From Azolla caroliniana (taxonomy: Eukaryota; Polypodiophyta), in contig JBHGNT010000007.1 of assembly GCA_043228905.1 (NCBI GenBank), positions 12,524,001 through 12,588,000 of the forward strand: DNA of 64,000 nt, given 5' to 3'. Below, in pieces: positions 45,740 through 57,666 of the stretch. The notes beneath the pieces were generated by a model. That model did not search any database. It was not told the DNA's origin and saw nothing but the letters and a program-made list of their open reading frames with translations. Each line of letters starts with the position of its first letter. Position 1 is the first letter of the stretch. The position numbers were made by a program, and so were the translations under genes.

Positions 45740-46987
45740 ATCGTCGACCAGGGGATGCAGGTTTGGTTTACACATCTCGGGTGCTTCATCGAGGAAGAAG
45801 GCCGTGTTATTGCGCAAGGGCGCTTAGACGGGAGGATGTTTATCCTCAACTCTAATGACGGTGGCACTGCAATGTTCGCGAAAGAACAAAAAGTCGAGTC
45901 GGATATCGACTTATGGCACAAGCGGATAGGCCACGTCAACTATCAAAGGCTTTAGGACCTGCAATCGAAACAGGTGGTGTTCGGATTGCCCAAATTTAGT
46001 GGCCGGAAGGCACAAATTTGTGAAGCCTACCAGGTAGGGAGGCAACACCGACTTCCTTTCCCCAACGAGCGTGACCGGAGCTGGAACAAGCTCGACTTGA
46101 TACATTCCAATGTATGGGGGCCGGCACAGAACGTTAGTCTTGGCGGGAGTCGATATTTCGTCTCCTTCATCGACGACTATACGCGGCACACGTGGATCTA
46201 CCTCATCGAGAAGAAGAGTGAAGTCTTCAACTGTTTCAGGGACCTCAAAGGGTTCGTGGAAACGGAAACAAGCTGAAAGATCAAGTGCCTACGGTCGGAT
46301 GGCAGAAAAGAGTACTTTTCCGGTCAATTCAACGACTATCTGCAACAGATGGGAATTCGGCGCGAATTCAGTTGTAGATACATGCCAGAGCAAAACGGTG
46401 TGGCCGAGAGGAAAAATCGGTCGATTGTGGAAGCGGCACGAACCGCGGTATACATCCATAATCGGATCGGAGAAAAAGTGTCGGCGCATGAGCTGTATTT
46501 CGGAAGAAAGCCGAATCTGCGACACTTGAGAGTTTTCGGTAGTATTGCGTATATGCATGTGCCGAAAGAGAAACGGAGGAAGTTGGATGCGAAAGCCGAG
46601 AATTGTATCTTGGACGGCTATTCAGACGAGCAGAAGGGTTATAAGTGTTATAACCCTCGCACCAAACAAGCGCGCGTGAGCCGTGACGTTGTGTTTGACG
46701 AGTCTGCATCCTGGTACTTGCCTTCGACTCCGGACCTCCCCTCCAATCCGAGTTTTGATGATGAGGTCAGTGAGGCTGAGATGCCTCCGGATGAGCCTGA
46801 AATCAGGACCCGCGAAGAGAGTCCGATTTCATTTCGGTTAAGCGGACCGAATGGACGACTGGGTCGGTTCGACCAGTCTGATGAAGAGCCGACGAGTAGT
46901 GGAGACTCGGTCGTGCATTCCCTGTGTAGGAAGCCGAGGAGACGGCTTATGCGCAAGGAAAAAGGGAAGAAAAAGGTGTCGGATTAA
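45740..46987 (+). pseudogene. Copia-3 integrase
   Basis: The pre-integrase segment (LWHKRIGHVNYQRL) and core with FIDDYTRHTWIYLIEKKSEV lie in 45755-46276. A frame change near 46276 leads to 46349-46987, which has the catalytic Glu region EQNGVAERKNRSIVEAAR and the GKxVSAHELYFGRKPNLRHL segment, then an acidic Ser-rich linker. Several stops are present. Confidence 0.88.
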
Positions 46988-47065
46988 GGCATGGATAGGA
47001 ACGAGTCGGATTGATGCGAGTCTGACTCCGAGGGAAGCGATGACGAGTCTTCAGGATCGAAGTCC

Positions 47066-48803
47066 GTGTCAGCTAAGAAAGCCTCAATATCGGCTAATGA
47101 GCAATTACACCGATCTACCCGCCAAAAGAACCCTGTTGTGTGGTTCTGTTACAATGAGTACATGGCGCATCATTATGCGTACATGACGCGTGTAGCGGAA
47201 GTGCGTGAGCCGGAGAGCTATGCAGAAGCGGCGAAGGACACGAATTGGCGTGCCGCAATGGAGGAAGAGATGCGCGCACTGGCTGAAAATGAAACCTGGG
47301 ACCTGATTGACGCACCGACGGGTGTAAAGACGATCAGATGCATGTGGGTGTACAAGGTCAAGTACAACACTGACGGCTCGATCAATCGATACAAGGCCCG
47401 GTTAGTAGCGAAAGGCTACGCGCAGAAACACGGCATCGACTACGGTGAGACGTTTGCGCCGGTCGCGAAGATGACGATCGTCTGTGTTTTGCTCGCGGTA
47501 GCTGCGGCAAAGGGATGGCACTTACATCAGATGGATGTAAAGAATGCATTCCTGCAAGGTGAGCCAAGCCCCGCGTGCTTGGAACGCGAAGATCACGCAA
47601 CGATTGCATCGGATGAGCTTTGCGACATCAAAATCGGACTCCTCACTGTTCATTTGGAAAGGTCGACTCGGGTCGGTTAGTATTTTGCTTTATGTTGATG
47701 ACTTAGTCATCATCGGCGCCAACCTAAGTGAAATCAACCGCGTGAAGCTCCAGCTTGCGGCATCATTTGACATGAAGGATCTGGGGGACCTTCATTACTT
47801 CCTCGGGATCGAAGTGATCCGCACCCCCTAAGGCATACTGATCAGCCAACGACATTATGTGTTGAGTATGCTCTTCAAATTCGAGATGGCCGACTGTCGG
47901 TCCATCTCGACTCCTCTTGATAGAACCGTCAAGCTTCGCCCCAATTCCGGAACGGTATGCGACCCGACGAGGTTCCGACAGATAGTCGGAAGCCTTATAT
48001 ACGTGACCATCACCCGACCAGATCTCAGCTACCCCGTCGGGGTGATTAGTCAATTCATGGCGCAAACTACCGAGGAGCACCTTTAGTGTGCGCAACATAT
48101 ACTTCGGTATGTAAGCAACACTAAGGATCGGGGGCTACTATATCGGGCCTATACTGCCGCGCAGTTGGTCGGTTACACCGATGCTAATTGGGCCGGAAAC
48201 GCCGGCGATCGCCGATCCACGTCCGGTTTTGCGTTCTCTCTTGGGATTGTCGTGATCGTGTGGAGTAGCAAGAAACAATCGACAGTTGCGTTGTCGAGCA
48301 TTGAAACTGAGTATCAAGGAGCGGCTGTCGCGACATCCGAAGCCATATGGTTGAAGCGACTACTTAAGGATTTGCAAGTGGAGGTATCTGATCCAACGAC
48401 AATCTACTACGACAACCTCAGCAGCATCCAGCTAGCTAAGAACCCCATTTTCCACGCCCGGACTAAGCACATTGAGGTGCACTACCATTTTGTTCGCGGG
48501 GGTGTACTCTCCGGTGAAGTCGAACTTCAGTATGTTCCGACGGATCGGAAGACCACCAACATCTTCACCAAGCCTCTTGGTCTGGACAAGTTGCGGCAAT
48601 TCTCGGGTGCGCTTGGGTTGCATCACCTCGACGTGCCGAACTTGAGGGGGAGAGAAGACGTCCCGAATGACCACGGAAGGGGGAGAGAAGTTCCAGAAGA
48701 CCGTGACGGCGAGTTGGATGACGAATCCGATTTCGGATCAGCTGAAGAAACCGAGGGCGGATCCACGGAAGAGTCCGAAAGCGGACATAAGGGGAGCAGT
48801 TGA
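47066..48803 (+). pseudogene. Copia-3 reverse transcriptase and RNase H
   Basis: RT begins with [18 protein letters not shown] and runs to [10 protein letters not shown] (about 47560), then jumps to [10 protein letters not shown], so about 35-40 residues, including most of the GLKQ region, are deleted with a frame change. The catalytic LLYVDDLVI remains. RNase H (48165-48803) has GYTDANWAGNAGDRRSTSG, IYYDNLSSIQLAKNP and IFTKPLGLDKL, and continues in frame into an acidic tail with EETEGGSTEESESG. Confidence 0.88.
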
Positions 48804-49147
48804 AAGGAAGAGCCGAAGCCAACCAAGCGTGGGTGAGACGAAGCCATCAAGGGCCAGAAGACCGCAGACGAATTGGAGACAGCCAACTTGGACGAGAGTG
48901 AAAACCGATCAAAGGAAGCCGAGTCGGTTCAGATGTTTGATTCGGATACGCTGAATCAACCAAGGGCCAAGCGGAAGAGAAGGCAGCAGAAGAGGCGCCA
49001 ACACCACAATAGCAAGTTGAGAAGGGTCATGTGAGCAGACAAGCCGACCGGAAGGGTCGAGGAGCGCGAGCAAGGCGTGAAGCCAGAAGGAACCGGAGCG
49101 TAGATCCAGAAGAGCGGATGGAACCTCAAGTTGAGCTTGAGGGGGAG
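48804..49147 (+). other. Copia-3 3' leader and polypurine tract
   Basis: The stretch is rich in GAAG/CCGAA words, without a domain. It ends in GAGCTTGAGGGGGAG, the polypurine tract, immediately before the 3' LTR. Confidence 0.75.
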
Positions 49148-49531
49148 TGTTGAGATACAAGCTCAACATTGGCCGGATCGGCTATGCAAGCCGAGAACCG
49201 GATCAGTTGGGACCGATCCGGTGCGTAAAACGGACCAGTGCGTAAAAAGGCCGTTAGAGAGATATTCCTCATAAGGAATAATGTTGGGAGTGAGTGTCGA
49301 GGCTCATTTATGAGCAGTCAAGTACTGTCAGTACTTGTGTCAGCCCGATTGTCAGGGATTGTATAAAAGGTGCTCACTGAGCACGGTGTATGTACAGATT
49401 GAGTATTATTTTGAATTGAGTTTCTGTGTTCTCTCTCTGTCTCACCCACGTACTGTGTATACCCTAAGCTCTCCATTAAACCTGCGTATTTTCTATGTTC
49501 GGTTTTCTATTGCTTCTGCGTGTATTCTTTT
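49148..49531 (+). repeat. Copia-3 3' LTR
   Basis: It starts TGTTGAGATACAAGCTCAAC, has TTGTATAAAAGGTGCTCACT, and ends around GTGTATTCTTTT at 49531, where the expected ACA is replaced by GAGCC. It has many differences from the 5' LTR, including an indel of GTGCGTAA repeats, so the insertion is old relative to element B. Confidence 0.88.
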
Positions 49532-50000
49532 GAGCCCACAGGCTATCGGTATCAAGGGGTCGTGTTACGTGGAGGCTTCTTCTACACCGAGAAGACGTTA
49601 GGGGAACGGGGAGCGTACATTGGCTACAACTTGGTAGACGTAGACGTAGCTCGGTTTACGAGTAACGTGGAGGCTTCTTCTACACTGAGAAGACGTTAGG
49701 GGAACGGGGGGGGGAGTGTACACTAGCTACAACCCGGTAGACATAGACGTAGCTCGGTTTACGAGTACATGGAAATACACAGATGAAGGAACAGTAAGAG
49801 AGAGATTTATATTAAATGAAAAAGCTCACAATGATTACAGTACAAGGCTCTCAACAAGAAACAATTTTGTGTAGAGCTCCGTGCTACGATATTAATCCTA
49901 CTAAATAATCTATGTATATCTCTCTCCCCGAGGTATGCAGGTCTCGGCTGATATAGTTTTCTTCTTTACACAAAGCCGAGCCGTCGGCTGATTCTGAGGG
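49532..50000. repeat. Two-copy ~100-bp tandem repeat and unassigned sequence
   Basis: Units of 98-102 bp start at 49567 and 49665. Both begin ACGTGGAGGCTTCTTCTACA and end CTCGGTTTACGAGTA. The rest (49780-50000) is unassigned and may be the 3' LTR region of the minus-strand copia-5. Confidence 0.6.
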
Positions 50001-50814
50001 CTCAAAACTTGACTATTTTAGTTCTACCTATTTCCTCACCTACTTTTCTACCTACCGATGAGTTTACATATTTTGTTTTTATATTTCTGGCCTATGGACA
50101 ACAATCCTCGAGTGGTAGGCGGCATTTTTCGCAAGGTGGATGGCACTCTGATTATCACAGTAGAGTCAGAATTCTTCCTACCGAATTCCCAGTTCATTGA
50201 TAAACTCTTTCATCCATATGATTTCCTTGCCAACTTCCGTTGTGGCCATATACTCGACTTCCGTGGTTGACAGAGCCACGGCCTTCTGCAACTTCGATTG
50301 CCACGAGACAGCTAACCCTAGCATGAGTCATTACGTATCCAGATGTGGATCAGCTGGTATCTTCATCAGCCGACATGTCTGAATCCGTGTAACCTTCCAA
50401 TGTGGGGTTACTTGAGCCGAAACAAAGACACATATTCGAGGTGCCTCTCAGGTACTGAAGTATCCACTTCACAGTAGCCCAATGCTCTCTGTCGGGATTG
50501 CTCATATATTGGCTGACCACTCCGACTGCGTATCCTATGTCCGGCCTAGTCAAACCATTACATACATTAGGCTTCCAACTGCCGAGGCATAAGGAACCTT
50601 TTCCAACTCGGCCTTTTCTGTTCTCGATTTCGGACATTGGTCTTTACTCAACTTGTAGTTCGTCGGTAGTGTCGACCCGACCGGCTTCGCATCCGACATG
50701 TTGAACCGTTTAAGCACCTTTGTCAAGTACTTCTCTTGTGACAGCCATAGCAATTTTTTCGACCGGTCCCAGATTATGTGCATCCCCAATATCTATCTCG
50801 TCGGACCCAAATCT
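50001..50814 (-). pseudogene. Copia-5 reverse transcriptase end and RNase H start
   Basis: The minus-strand translation has MGMHIIWDRSKKLLWLSQEK, YLTKVLKRFNM, then in another frame LTRPDIGYAVGVVSQYMSNP and GYTDSDMSADEDTS. This is typical of a Tnt1/Tork-like Ty1/copia RT connection and RNase H. It stops at the left end of the copia-4 LTR (50815). The order suggests it continues from the minus-strand integrase at 52945-53603. Confidence 0.82.
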
Positions 50815-51424
50815 TGTTGGGAATATGTCCCTCTAGTGGGAGGAGTCGACTATCTAGGAGTAGCTGACAATCGATAACTACGAGGAGCCGACTGATCGGA
50901 CCAAGGAGAGCCGATAGTCGAAGACAGGGAAGAACCGACTGTTCGGAAATAGCCGACAGTTGAAGAGTCGAAAACAAAGTCAATTGTTTGTTCTTTCTAA
51001 TAGGTTGATTATTATTATTGTACTGATAATAGTAGTGATAATATGTAGTAGGGGCTACATGTGTAAATAGCCCATACAATGTATTAGTATAAATACATTT
51101 AGGGCAAACGTGTGCGTGTGTGTGTAGAATAGAAGTAGCGCGTGAGCGTGTGAGACAAAGAGTGAGTGAGAGCGGCGCCATCGCTGTGTGCATAATAGCA
51201 ATCGCCAAGGGCCCTGCGTGGCTGATACACTCGAAGGAGTGTTGTAACATTATGTGTTGTATATCCACTATACATAGTGAAGCTCTGTTCCCGTAGTTTT
51301 CTCCCATTTTAGGGTTTCCACGTTAAAACTCTATGCACCATTGTTGTCTTGTTTTCTGGCATATCTGTGATTTGTATTTCAGCACAGTTCTCTTATTGAG
51401 ATTTGAACGAACGATTTCCCGACA
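50815..51424 (+). repeat. Copia-4 5' LTR
   Basis: It starts TGTTGGGAATATGTCCC and ends CCCGACA at 51424 (610 bp), followed by the primer site TGGTATCAAAGC at 51428. It contains GTATAAATACAT, a TATA-like box, near 51089. Confidence 0.82.
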
Positions 51425-51451
51425 AACTGGTATCAAAGCTTGAGGTGCAAG

Positions 51452-52944
51452 CATGGAAGGAGCTGTGAGCGGTTTCCCAGGTATGATAGTTCTAAACTCA
51501 TAGAACTATGCATACTAGAAGATAAAGATGGAAGACCTTCTCATCGTGAAAGATCTGTACGAGCCAGTCGACAGAGCAGATATACCCAAGGGCTATTGGA
51601 GTCGGATTGGAAACTTCTAAACAAAAATGCAGTGGCCACCATCCGAGAATGCGTCGACGTAAGTGTCCTTCAACATGTGGCGAATGAGACAAATGCCCAC
51701 GACATGTGGTAGAAGTTTTCGGGTCTTTATGAGAGGAAGAACGCACTGAATAAAACCTCACTGATGAGAAAAATCGTAAGGCCGAAATACAGAGGTGAGA
51801 GCATCGTCGAACACATCAACACGTTCATGGGGTATGTAAACCAACTTGCTACAACTAAGTTCCCCCTGGATGATGAGATGCAGGCCATTTTGCTGATGTG
51901 CACACTACTGAATAGCTGGGAGAACCTGGTGGTTACTCTCAGCACCTCTTGTCAAGAAGAGAACTTGTCTCTACAAACAGTGAAGACAATCATCCTAAAT
52001 GAGGAGGAAAGAAGGAAGGACAAGGGAGTCCTGGCTCAATCGGAGTCGAATGTAACACAACATTCGGATAGAGGAAGGAACCGACAAAGAAGTCCACCAA
52101 GGAGAGAAAAGTTCCAAGCCAGATCGAAGTCCAGAGCTAAGCTAGTGTGCTTACACATGAGAAAAGACAAGGGTGTCAGAAACAATGTCGAACCCAAGAA
52201 GATTCCTGATGAGAAGAACACTTCTGCCATTGCTACGAGCAATGAAGAACTATTGTTCATCTAAGAACAGACAAGTGCAAATCTTGCAAGTGAAGAATGC
52301 ACTTGGGTGATTGATTTCGGGGTATCGTTCCACATAACTCCGTCGAGAGAGTATTTCTCGACTTACATAGTCGGAGATCACGGTTATGTGAAGATGGGTG
52401 ATAGTGGAGAGTGCAAGATAACCGAAGTCGGAAGTGTCTACTTGACGACGTTGACAGGGTGTCGACTGACTCTAAAGGATGTTCGACACATCCTTGATAT
52501 CAGATTGAATTTGATATCGACTAGAAGGTTAGATGACTAAGGCTATAGTGGTAGTTTTCGGAATGGCAAGTGGAAGTTCTGCCGAGGGAATCTTATAGTG
52601 GCCCGAGCACATAAAGAAGGCACATTATATATATAATGCATGCCCGACTGTGCAAATCGGAAGTAAATGTGCCAGCCAACTCGGCAGGAGAGATATGGCA
52701 TAAGAGGCTACGCAACATGAGTGAGAAAGGCATGCACCTACTAGCCGGCCAAAAGCTTCTACTAGAAGTCAAGGGAGTGCACCTTGAGAAGTGCGTCGAC
52801 TGCTTAGTCGGAAAGCAGAGAGCAGCTTTCCACACAAGACCACCGAGAACAAGAGAAGTGCCACTGGAACTGGTGCTATGTAGATGCTCCATCGCATCAA
52901 GGTGGACAATACTTTGTCACGTTTATTGACGAATATAGTAGGAA
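51452..52944 (+). pseudogene. Copia-4 gag, protease and start of integrase
   Basis: Gag pieces at 51452-52264 include KTSLMRKIVRPKYRGESIVE, LPLDDEMQ-like and ILNEEERRKDKG segments, the pattern of Tnt1-like gag. No clear zinc knuckle survives. The protease is at 52300-52540 with WVIDFGVSFHITPSREYF: the active-site Ser/Thr is Phe, so it is dead. The pre-integrase segment EIWHKRLRNMSEKGMHLLAG and a CVDCLVGKQRAAFH zinc-like piece follow at 52690-52840. The element ends abruptly near 52945 after the FIDEYSRKTWA segment; the rest of pol and the 3' LTR are absent. Confidence 0.85.
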
Positions 52945-53603
52945 GACATGGGCCTGCATGGCACTCAACCATCTCGTCCTGCATGGCACTCAACCACTTG
53001 CGGCTGTGGGTGTCTTTCTTTGCTTCTTCGAAGCTTTCCGGCTCCCCCTCATTGGTCAGCAATATGTGCTCTAAACGTAGGTGAAAAAACCGAACACCTT
53101 CAAATACCGATAAGACACGTCTTTACCAGTCCATACCTTTTGCGGTGAATCTCCTTCCAAGGGTGTTGAGGGTGATTTGCTTATCACATAGGTCATTTTC
53201 ATCAGCGCCTCAGCCCAGAACGTCTTGGGTAACTTTGCATGTGCAAGCATACTTCAGACCCTTTCCATTATGGTCTGGTTCATTCTCTCGGCCTATCTGT
53301 TTAGCTCTGGTGTCTTCGGCACAATAAATTCGAGCCGGATTCCCTTCGACTGGCAGTACTCCTCGAATTGTCCCTGGTATTCGCCTCCGTTATCTACTTG
53401 AACTACCTTTAGCTTCCGGCTGGTTTCCCTTTCCACTCTCGCGTGGAGCTCCTTGAAGACGAACAACACTTGATCCTTCATCTTCAACGGTGAGACCCAC
53501 AACTTCCGGTTGTGTTCATCTATGAACGTCACGCAGTATCCGGCATGTGACTTCGTGTCCACTTGACACACATCGGTATGCACCAGCTTGTCACAAAAAG
53601 GGG
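52945..53603 (-). pseudogene. Copia-5 integrase to RT start
   Basis: Minus-strand translation of 53600-53290 contains CVTFIDEHNRKLWVSPLKMK, VVQVDNGGEYQGQFEEYC and RLEFIVPKTPELNR, the Ty1/copia integrase core. Lower coordinates continue the rest of integrase in broken frames, ending with EPESFEEAKKDTHSRKWLSA, the segment that begins RT. A 24-bp tandem duplication (CTGCATGGCACTCAACCA) lies at 52955-53005 at the junction with copia-4. Confidence 0.82.
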
Positions 53604-55590
53604 GCCAAACTAGCAGTACAACAATGGAAGGAATCGACAACCAAAGTCGAGGAATTAGAACACCAGCTTCGGGAGGCCAACGAAAAGCTTTGAGACCCAG
53701 CCCTCCCCCCAACATCTTGGAAGAATCGGAAGCACAAACGGCGATCGTCACTAAGGCCAAGCAACCTTAGCAGAAATTGACCAACTCCGGGAGGCACTAC
53801 AACCATCAAACAGTCGAGACGTTGAACTCCAATAGCAACTCAAAAGGACTTTTAATGAGAAGACCAAGGAGTTCGACTGCGCACTATGGGCATTAACGAG
53901 GAAGAGTCGGCCGAAGCAATCAAGAAGAAGGAAGAAGAATCTGCACAAGTGCTTAAAACCGAGACAGAGAATCTCACCCAGGCCCTCCAAATTGCGAAGG
54001 CAAAGTTCAAACAACGGAAAAAAATGCACAATGTCTTCCTGATCGACCTCAACACACAACCTCAGTTGCTAGTAGACCTCCAAATTTGCGATTGGCCACA
54101 ACAAGACACCATCGAGACGTACCAACACAATTTGAAAATACCTAGTCTGCAACTACATGAGGTTGAAGCGCAAATGACAAGCAAACTAGAGCATGAATGT
54201 GATCGCTTCGATGCATGGATCAAAGAACTGATAATCGGCATGGAAGAAATGCAAGTCCAACACTACCACCACACACAAGCAATCGTCAACAAATTACAAG
54301 AACTTTAGGTGAGATCTCGGATGGGTGAAGGCAAAATCAAGCTCCTATTGTAAAGGCATCAGTAGCAGCTGGACCAGAAAATAGAACAAGCTCTGACTCG
54401 GGGATGGCAAGAATGGTTGGCACAAGCGGTCAAATTACAAATATTCTAAGCCGATCACGAAAACCAGCCAAAAGAGGGCCGAGGATTCTACAAAATGGAG
54501 GAGGATACCATCAAACTGCTCTGAGAGGACCTGTCTGTCGAATCCTGCTCCCTATGCCATGGACATCTGAAAATTGATTGAGGAATTCGAGGACGAGCAA
54601 CTCCAACTCTCCATAGAATTGGAAAAATATGAACAATAAAGAATCTAGGCCGAGGTAGAACCCGATGACCAAAGCAAAGCATAAAATGAAATCGCCATAG
54701 AAATGGAGGACCAAGAGGTAGAGGTGGTGCACGAGCCACCTATCCAAATGACGAAGGAGCAAGCCAATGGCCCAGAGGAGAACAACTCCACAACGAAGCA
54801 AACGCTGCAACCCAACGTAGAACTAACACATGCAGATAGAGAACAACAGGGGCAGTTGGAGACTAGGGCACTAGAGTAGCCGACTGCGGAATATTAACCA
54901 AAAACAATAATAGACCAACCAACCAAGGAACAACATACATTTCCGAAACACGCAGTCGAGGTTGTCATCACAGCATATGACTCACAGCAATCGCCGAGCA
55001 TCTTGCACATTTTTTACGAGGAGTAATTCACAATATTTTGGCTATGATTTTTTTAATTCGCATTATTCTTTCGATTTTTTTGTGGGTTTGACATGCAAGG
55101 CACTATGCCATTGACGTGCCAGGTATTGACCAAGTAGGACGATCGAATGTGTGAAATAGGAAACATGGAGGCCTATATAAATATTGAATGATCAAGAGAG
55201 TAAGTAGGCGGCAAGAGTATTATTTTTAGGCAAGAAGTGTATAGAGAGAGAACTCTAGCGAGAGGTCGTATTAGACCGACAATCGATCGGTACTTGTAAC
55301 TATGTGTATTCATAATCAATTACTCTTCCCTGTGGGGTAACCCTATGTGTCAAATGTCTACTCTGAAGTGTATTTATTGTCTATGCATAATCGTGAGCCT
55401 ATAATCAGTTGTAGTCGTTTCAACGGAATACCTGTTACTACATCCCTTATGAAGTTCTAGAAACGGTCCCCCAAGTGTCGTGCGGATCAAACGAGCTCGG
55501 AAGTCCACAGGAAAAGTTAACTAGGAACCCTTGGGGTTGTGTTACCTCCCTAACACCCGCATCTGGCTAAGTAAATAGTCGACAAACAAC
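53604..55590 (+). mobile_element. Element E: 3' end of a Ty3/gypsy element with decayed coiled-coil ORF
   Basis: Bases 53604-55010 encode, in broken frames, Glu/Lys/Gln-rich coiled-coil sequence: ELEHQLREANEKL, EESAEAIKKKEEESAQVLK, QALQIAKAKFKQRKKMH, LQLHEVEAQMTSKLEHE. A Glu-rich tail follows. The inverted-repeat motif is at 55099-55120 and then an LTR-like sequence to about 55590. The layout equals the end of element B, but nucleotide similarity is low, so E is another family of the same lineage. Gag and pol are not in the window. Confidence 0.65.
55099..55120 (+). other. Conserved short inverted repeat before 3' LTR (element E)
   Basis: GGCAC and GTGCC arms have a 12-base spacer (contains GCCATTG), preceded by TGCAA as in element D. 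The following bases, GGTATTGACC, are the probable, slightly altered LTR start. Confidence 0.6.
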
Positions 55591-55599
55591 CTGAAGTCC

Positions 55600-56850
55600 C
55601 TTCCGCCTTCCTACCACAATCACCTTGATCCGGTTACTCAGAAGTAGTAACCGAGAGTGTGTTCCTCCAAAGGGGACATAACAACCTTCCTTTCAATTGA
55701 TCATAATTAGGTGCATGTGATAACTCCATAGGATCTCTAGAGGAACTACCCCTCTCTTGCCCATGATGTTCATAAACTTTCTTTTTTTTGGTACCTTGGA
55801 TGCTTGACCTTAGAGGCCACCTTAATCCAAGATCCATCCTCATCCATTAAATCTTGTCTTCTTTCTTCAATATCCAAAATAACGACACCCTCACCTTTTT
55901 CGACATTTTCTTCACTTTTTAGCACCTCATGATCATTCTATACATACTCTGGCATTAACACATCACCATGGGAAGTATTAGTCACCTCCATTGTCAGTGT
56001 TTGTTGACATTCTGCCATGACATGGCCCAAACCACCACATCAGAAACAATGACCGCCAAATGATCCCCAATACAATTGGCAACGGAATGACCACATTTCT
56101 GAGTTTTTATGTTTAGCCACAAAGGTCTCTTTCATACCTAACCTTTATCGATCATATGCTTTGCATTTGGGGCTACTATCACCTTTCCCAATTCTTCCAT
56201 CACACCCTAAATTATAGGCCATAAAAAGGAAAATTCATACTCTACCCCCACCCATATTGGACACCCTTGTTTCAAAATTCCTTGAAACTCAACTAGTGCT
56301 CTCCAACGAACAATGTAAACTAAATTATTATTGTAAAAGACTGGTAGAAGTGATAATAATCTATCTCGTTGTTCCTTGGTTCGAAAAATGACCTCAAAAA
56401 ACTCTCATGGACCTTTCCTACCTACCATTGCATTTAGCCATTGTGCCACCCAATTTACCAAAGGATTTTTCCTTGTAAAGAAGCAAATAATGTCTCTCAT
56501 GAAACATGAAAAATGCCTTTAAAATTTCACTACGTGACATCTCCACCTCTACAATCTCATCTTCTTCTACGTTGGCCACCATATCTATAGTGTCCGGTAA
56601 AATCTCATGGAGTGCTTCATTAGCAACTACATGCATTAATTCCTAATATTGATCATTCCTCTCCTCCTCACCTTCTCCCATAACATGTGCATATGATGGT
56701 TTTGACATCATATCTATATTCACCTCATGCGTGTTATTAATGTCAATCTTTTGTTTCTTCAAAATAACATCATCTTCTCCTCTCTTGCTCTGTATTTGTT
56801 TCTCCTTTCTACATTCATCCATCCTTCCATAGATAATATGCCTCATTTAT
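55600..56850 (-). pseudogene. LINE ORF1 relic of DUF4283/zinc-knuckle type
   Basis: Minus strand, from 56846 down: KPSYAHVMGEGEEE, EIVEVEMSRSEILKAFFMFH, LLLYKEKSFGKLGGTMAK, then in other frames a region around a CGGLGHVMAEC zinc-knuckle end near 56010. The first half of the knuckle has a TGA. This is the usual plant L1 ORF1 layout (N-terminal RNA-binding DUF4283, then CCHC), inferred from memory. The fragment stops near the element E LTR; its ORF2 is not found. Confidence 0.65.
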
Positions 56851-57035
56851 AAGGAAAAAGAAAATAATAGGAGGATAATTTACTTGGAATAGACAAGATG
56901 ACATTCAAACTTGTTGTAGAAGAACAATGGTGTTATAGCACTCACCCAATTATGTTGATATAACCAATTAGTTGTTATTTCTTCTTCGTCTTCTTCTTTT
57001 GTACTCTTATTATTCCTCTTCTTCTCCTATTTACG

Positions 57036-57040
<5 letters not shown>

Positions 57041-57068
<28 letters not shown>
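57041..57068. repeat. (TC)n microsatellite
   Basis: About 14 TC units. Confidence 0.95.
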
Positions 57069-57129
57069 CTTTGTCCCCTTCCTCTTCGATTACTTTAGAA
57101 AACGAGAAGAACATATCTATTGTTGCTCT

Positions 57130-57530
57130 AGCGGCAGAGAGTTGTCATTGCGTGTCTCTGTCTCTTGTTCTTCTGCATTGCGAGGTGAGACGAGGCATTG
57201 GGGCACAAGTGATGAGAGTGGTCGGCTATGCACACTTTGCCCTAAACAAGTTCACGAGTCTGAGTATCACACTTTGATACAATGCTTTGCCTTTGATCAT
57301 ATTCGACCATGCTTTCCACATCTCTTCGACCGAGCCCAATCCTTGCACGAATTTCTCTCACAACCACAATGTGCACTCTCGATTGCAACATTCATTGGTG
57401 AATTTCTTGAACATCGAGAGTCACTACTCACTTTCACACATATCACATGAAATGTAATATTTTTGGTCTCATACGTCATATTTGACCTCCAAAGACGATA
57501 ATAAGAGTTATCTATCTCTCTAATCTTTTT
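57130..57530 (+). pseudogene. LINE ORF2 C-terminal zinc-knuckle and 3' end
   Basis: Bases 57142-57450 encode RLCTLCPKQVHESEYHTLIQ followed by CFAFDHIRPCFPHLF and EFLEHRESLLTFTHIT, the terminal CCHC module of a LINE ORF2. The 3' UTR has TTTTTGGTCTCATACGTC, then GACGATAATAAGAG and a TATC-type tail ending near 57525. It is closely related to the relics at 2690-3160 and 11200-11480. Confidence 0.8.
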
Positions 57531-57666
57531 GCTCTCCTCTTTTTCCCTCCCCTCTCAATAATTTATATATGTTTAGTTTAACTCATTTACTCATGTGAGC
57601 TCTTCACATCATGACAACATCGGATATAGGTACAACAACAATATTGATGACGACTACAATAGCAAC

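Larger units (their letters stand above)
39145..49531 (+). mobile_element. Copia-3, with a LINE inserted in its 5' LTR
   Basis: The 5' LTR is in two parts (39145-39489 and 44328-44429) around a LINE. The primer site TGGTATCAGAGC follows at 44430, then gag, protease, integrase, RT and RNase H to 48803, a 3' leader, the purine tract GAGGGGGAG at 49139-49147, and the 3' LTR at 49148 to about 49531. Internal stops, frameshifts and a deletion within RT make it inactive. I found no matching target duplication: CAACC precedes the 5' LTR and GAGCC follows the 3' LTR. Confidence 0.88.

Noticed and set aside
39141-49536. Target-site duplication for copia-3
   Set aside because: CAACC precedes the 5' LTR and GAGCC follows the 3' LTR; they do not match, so no duplication is claimed.
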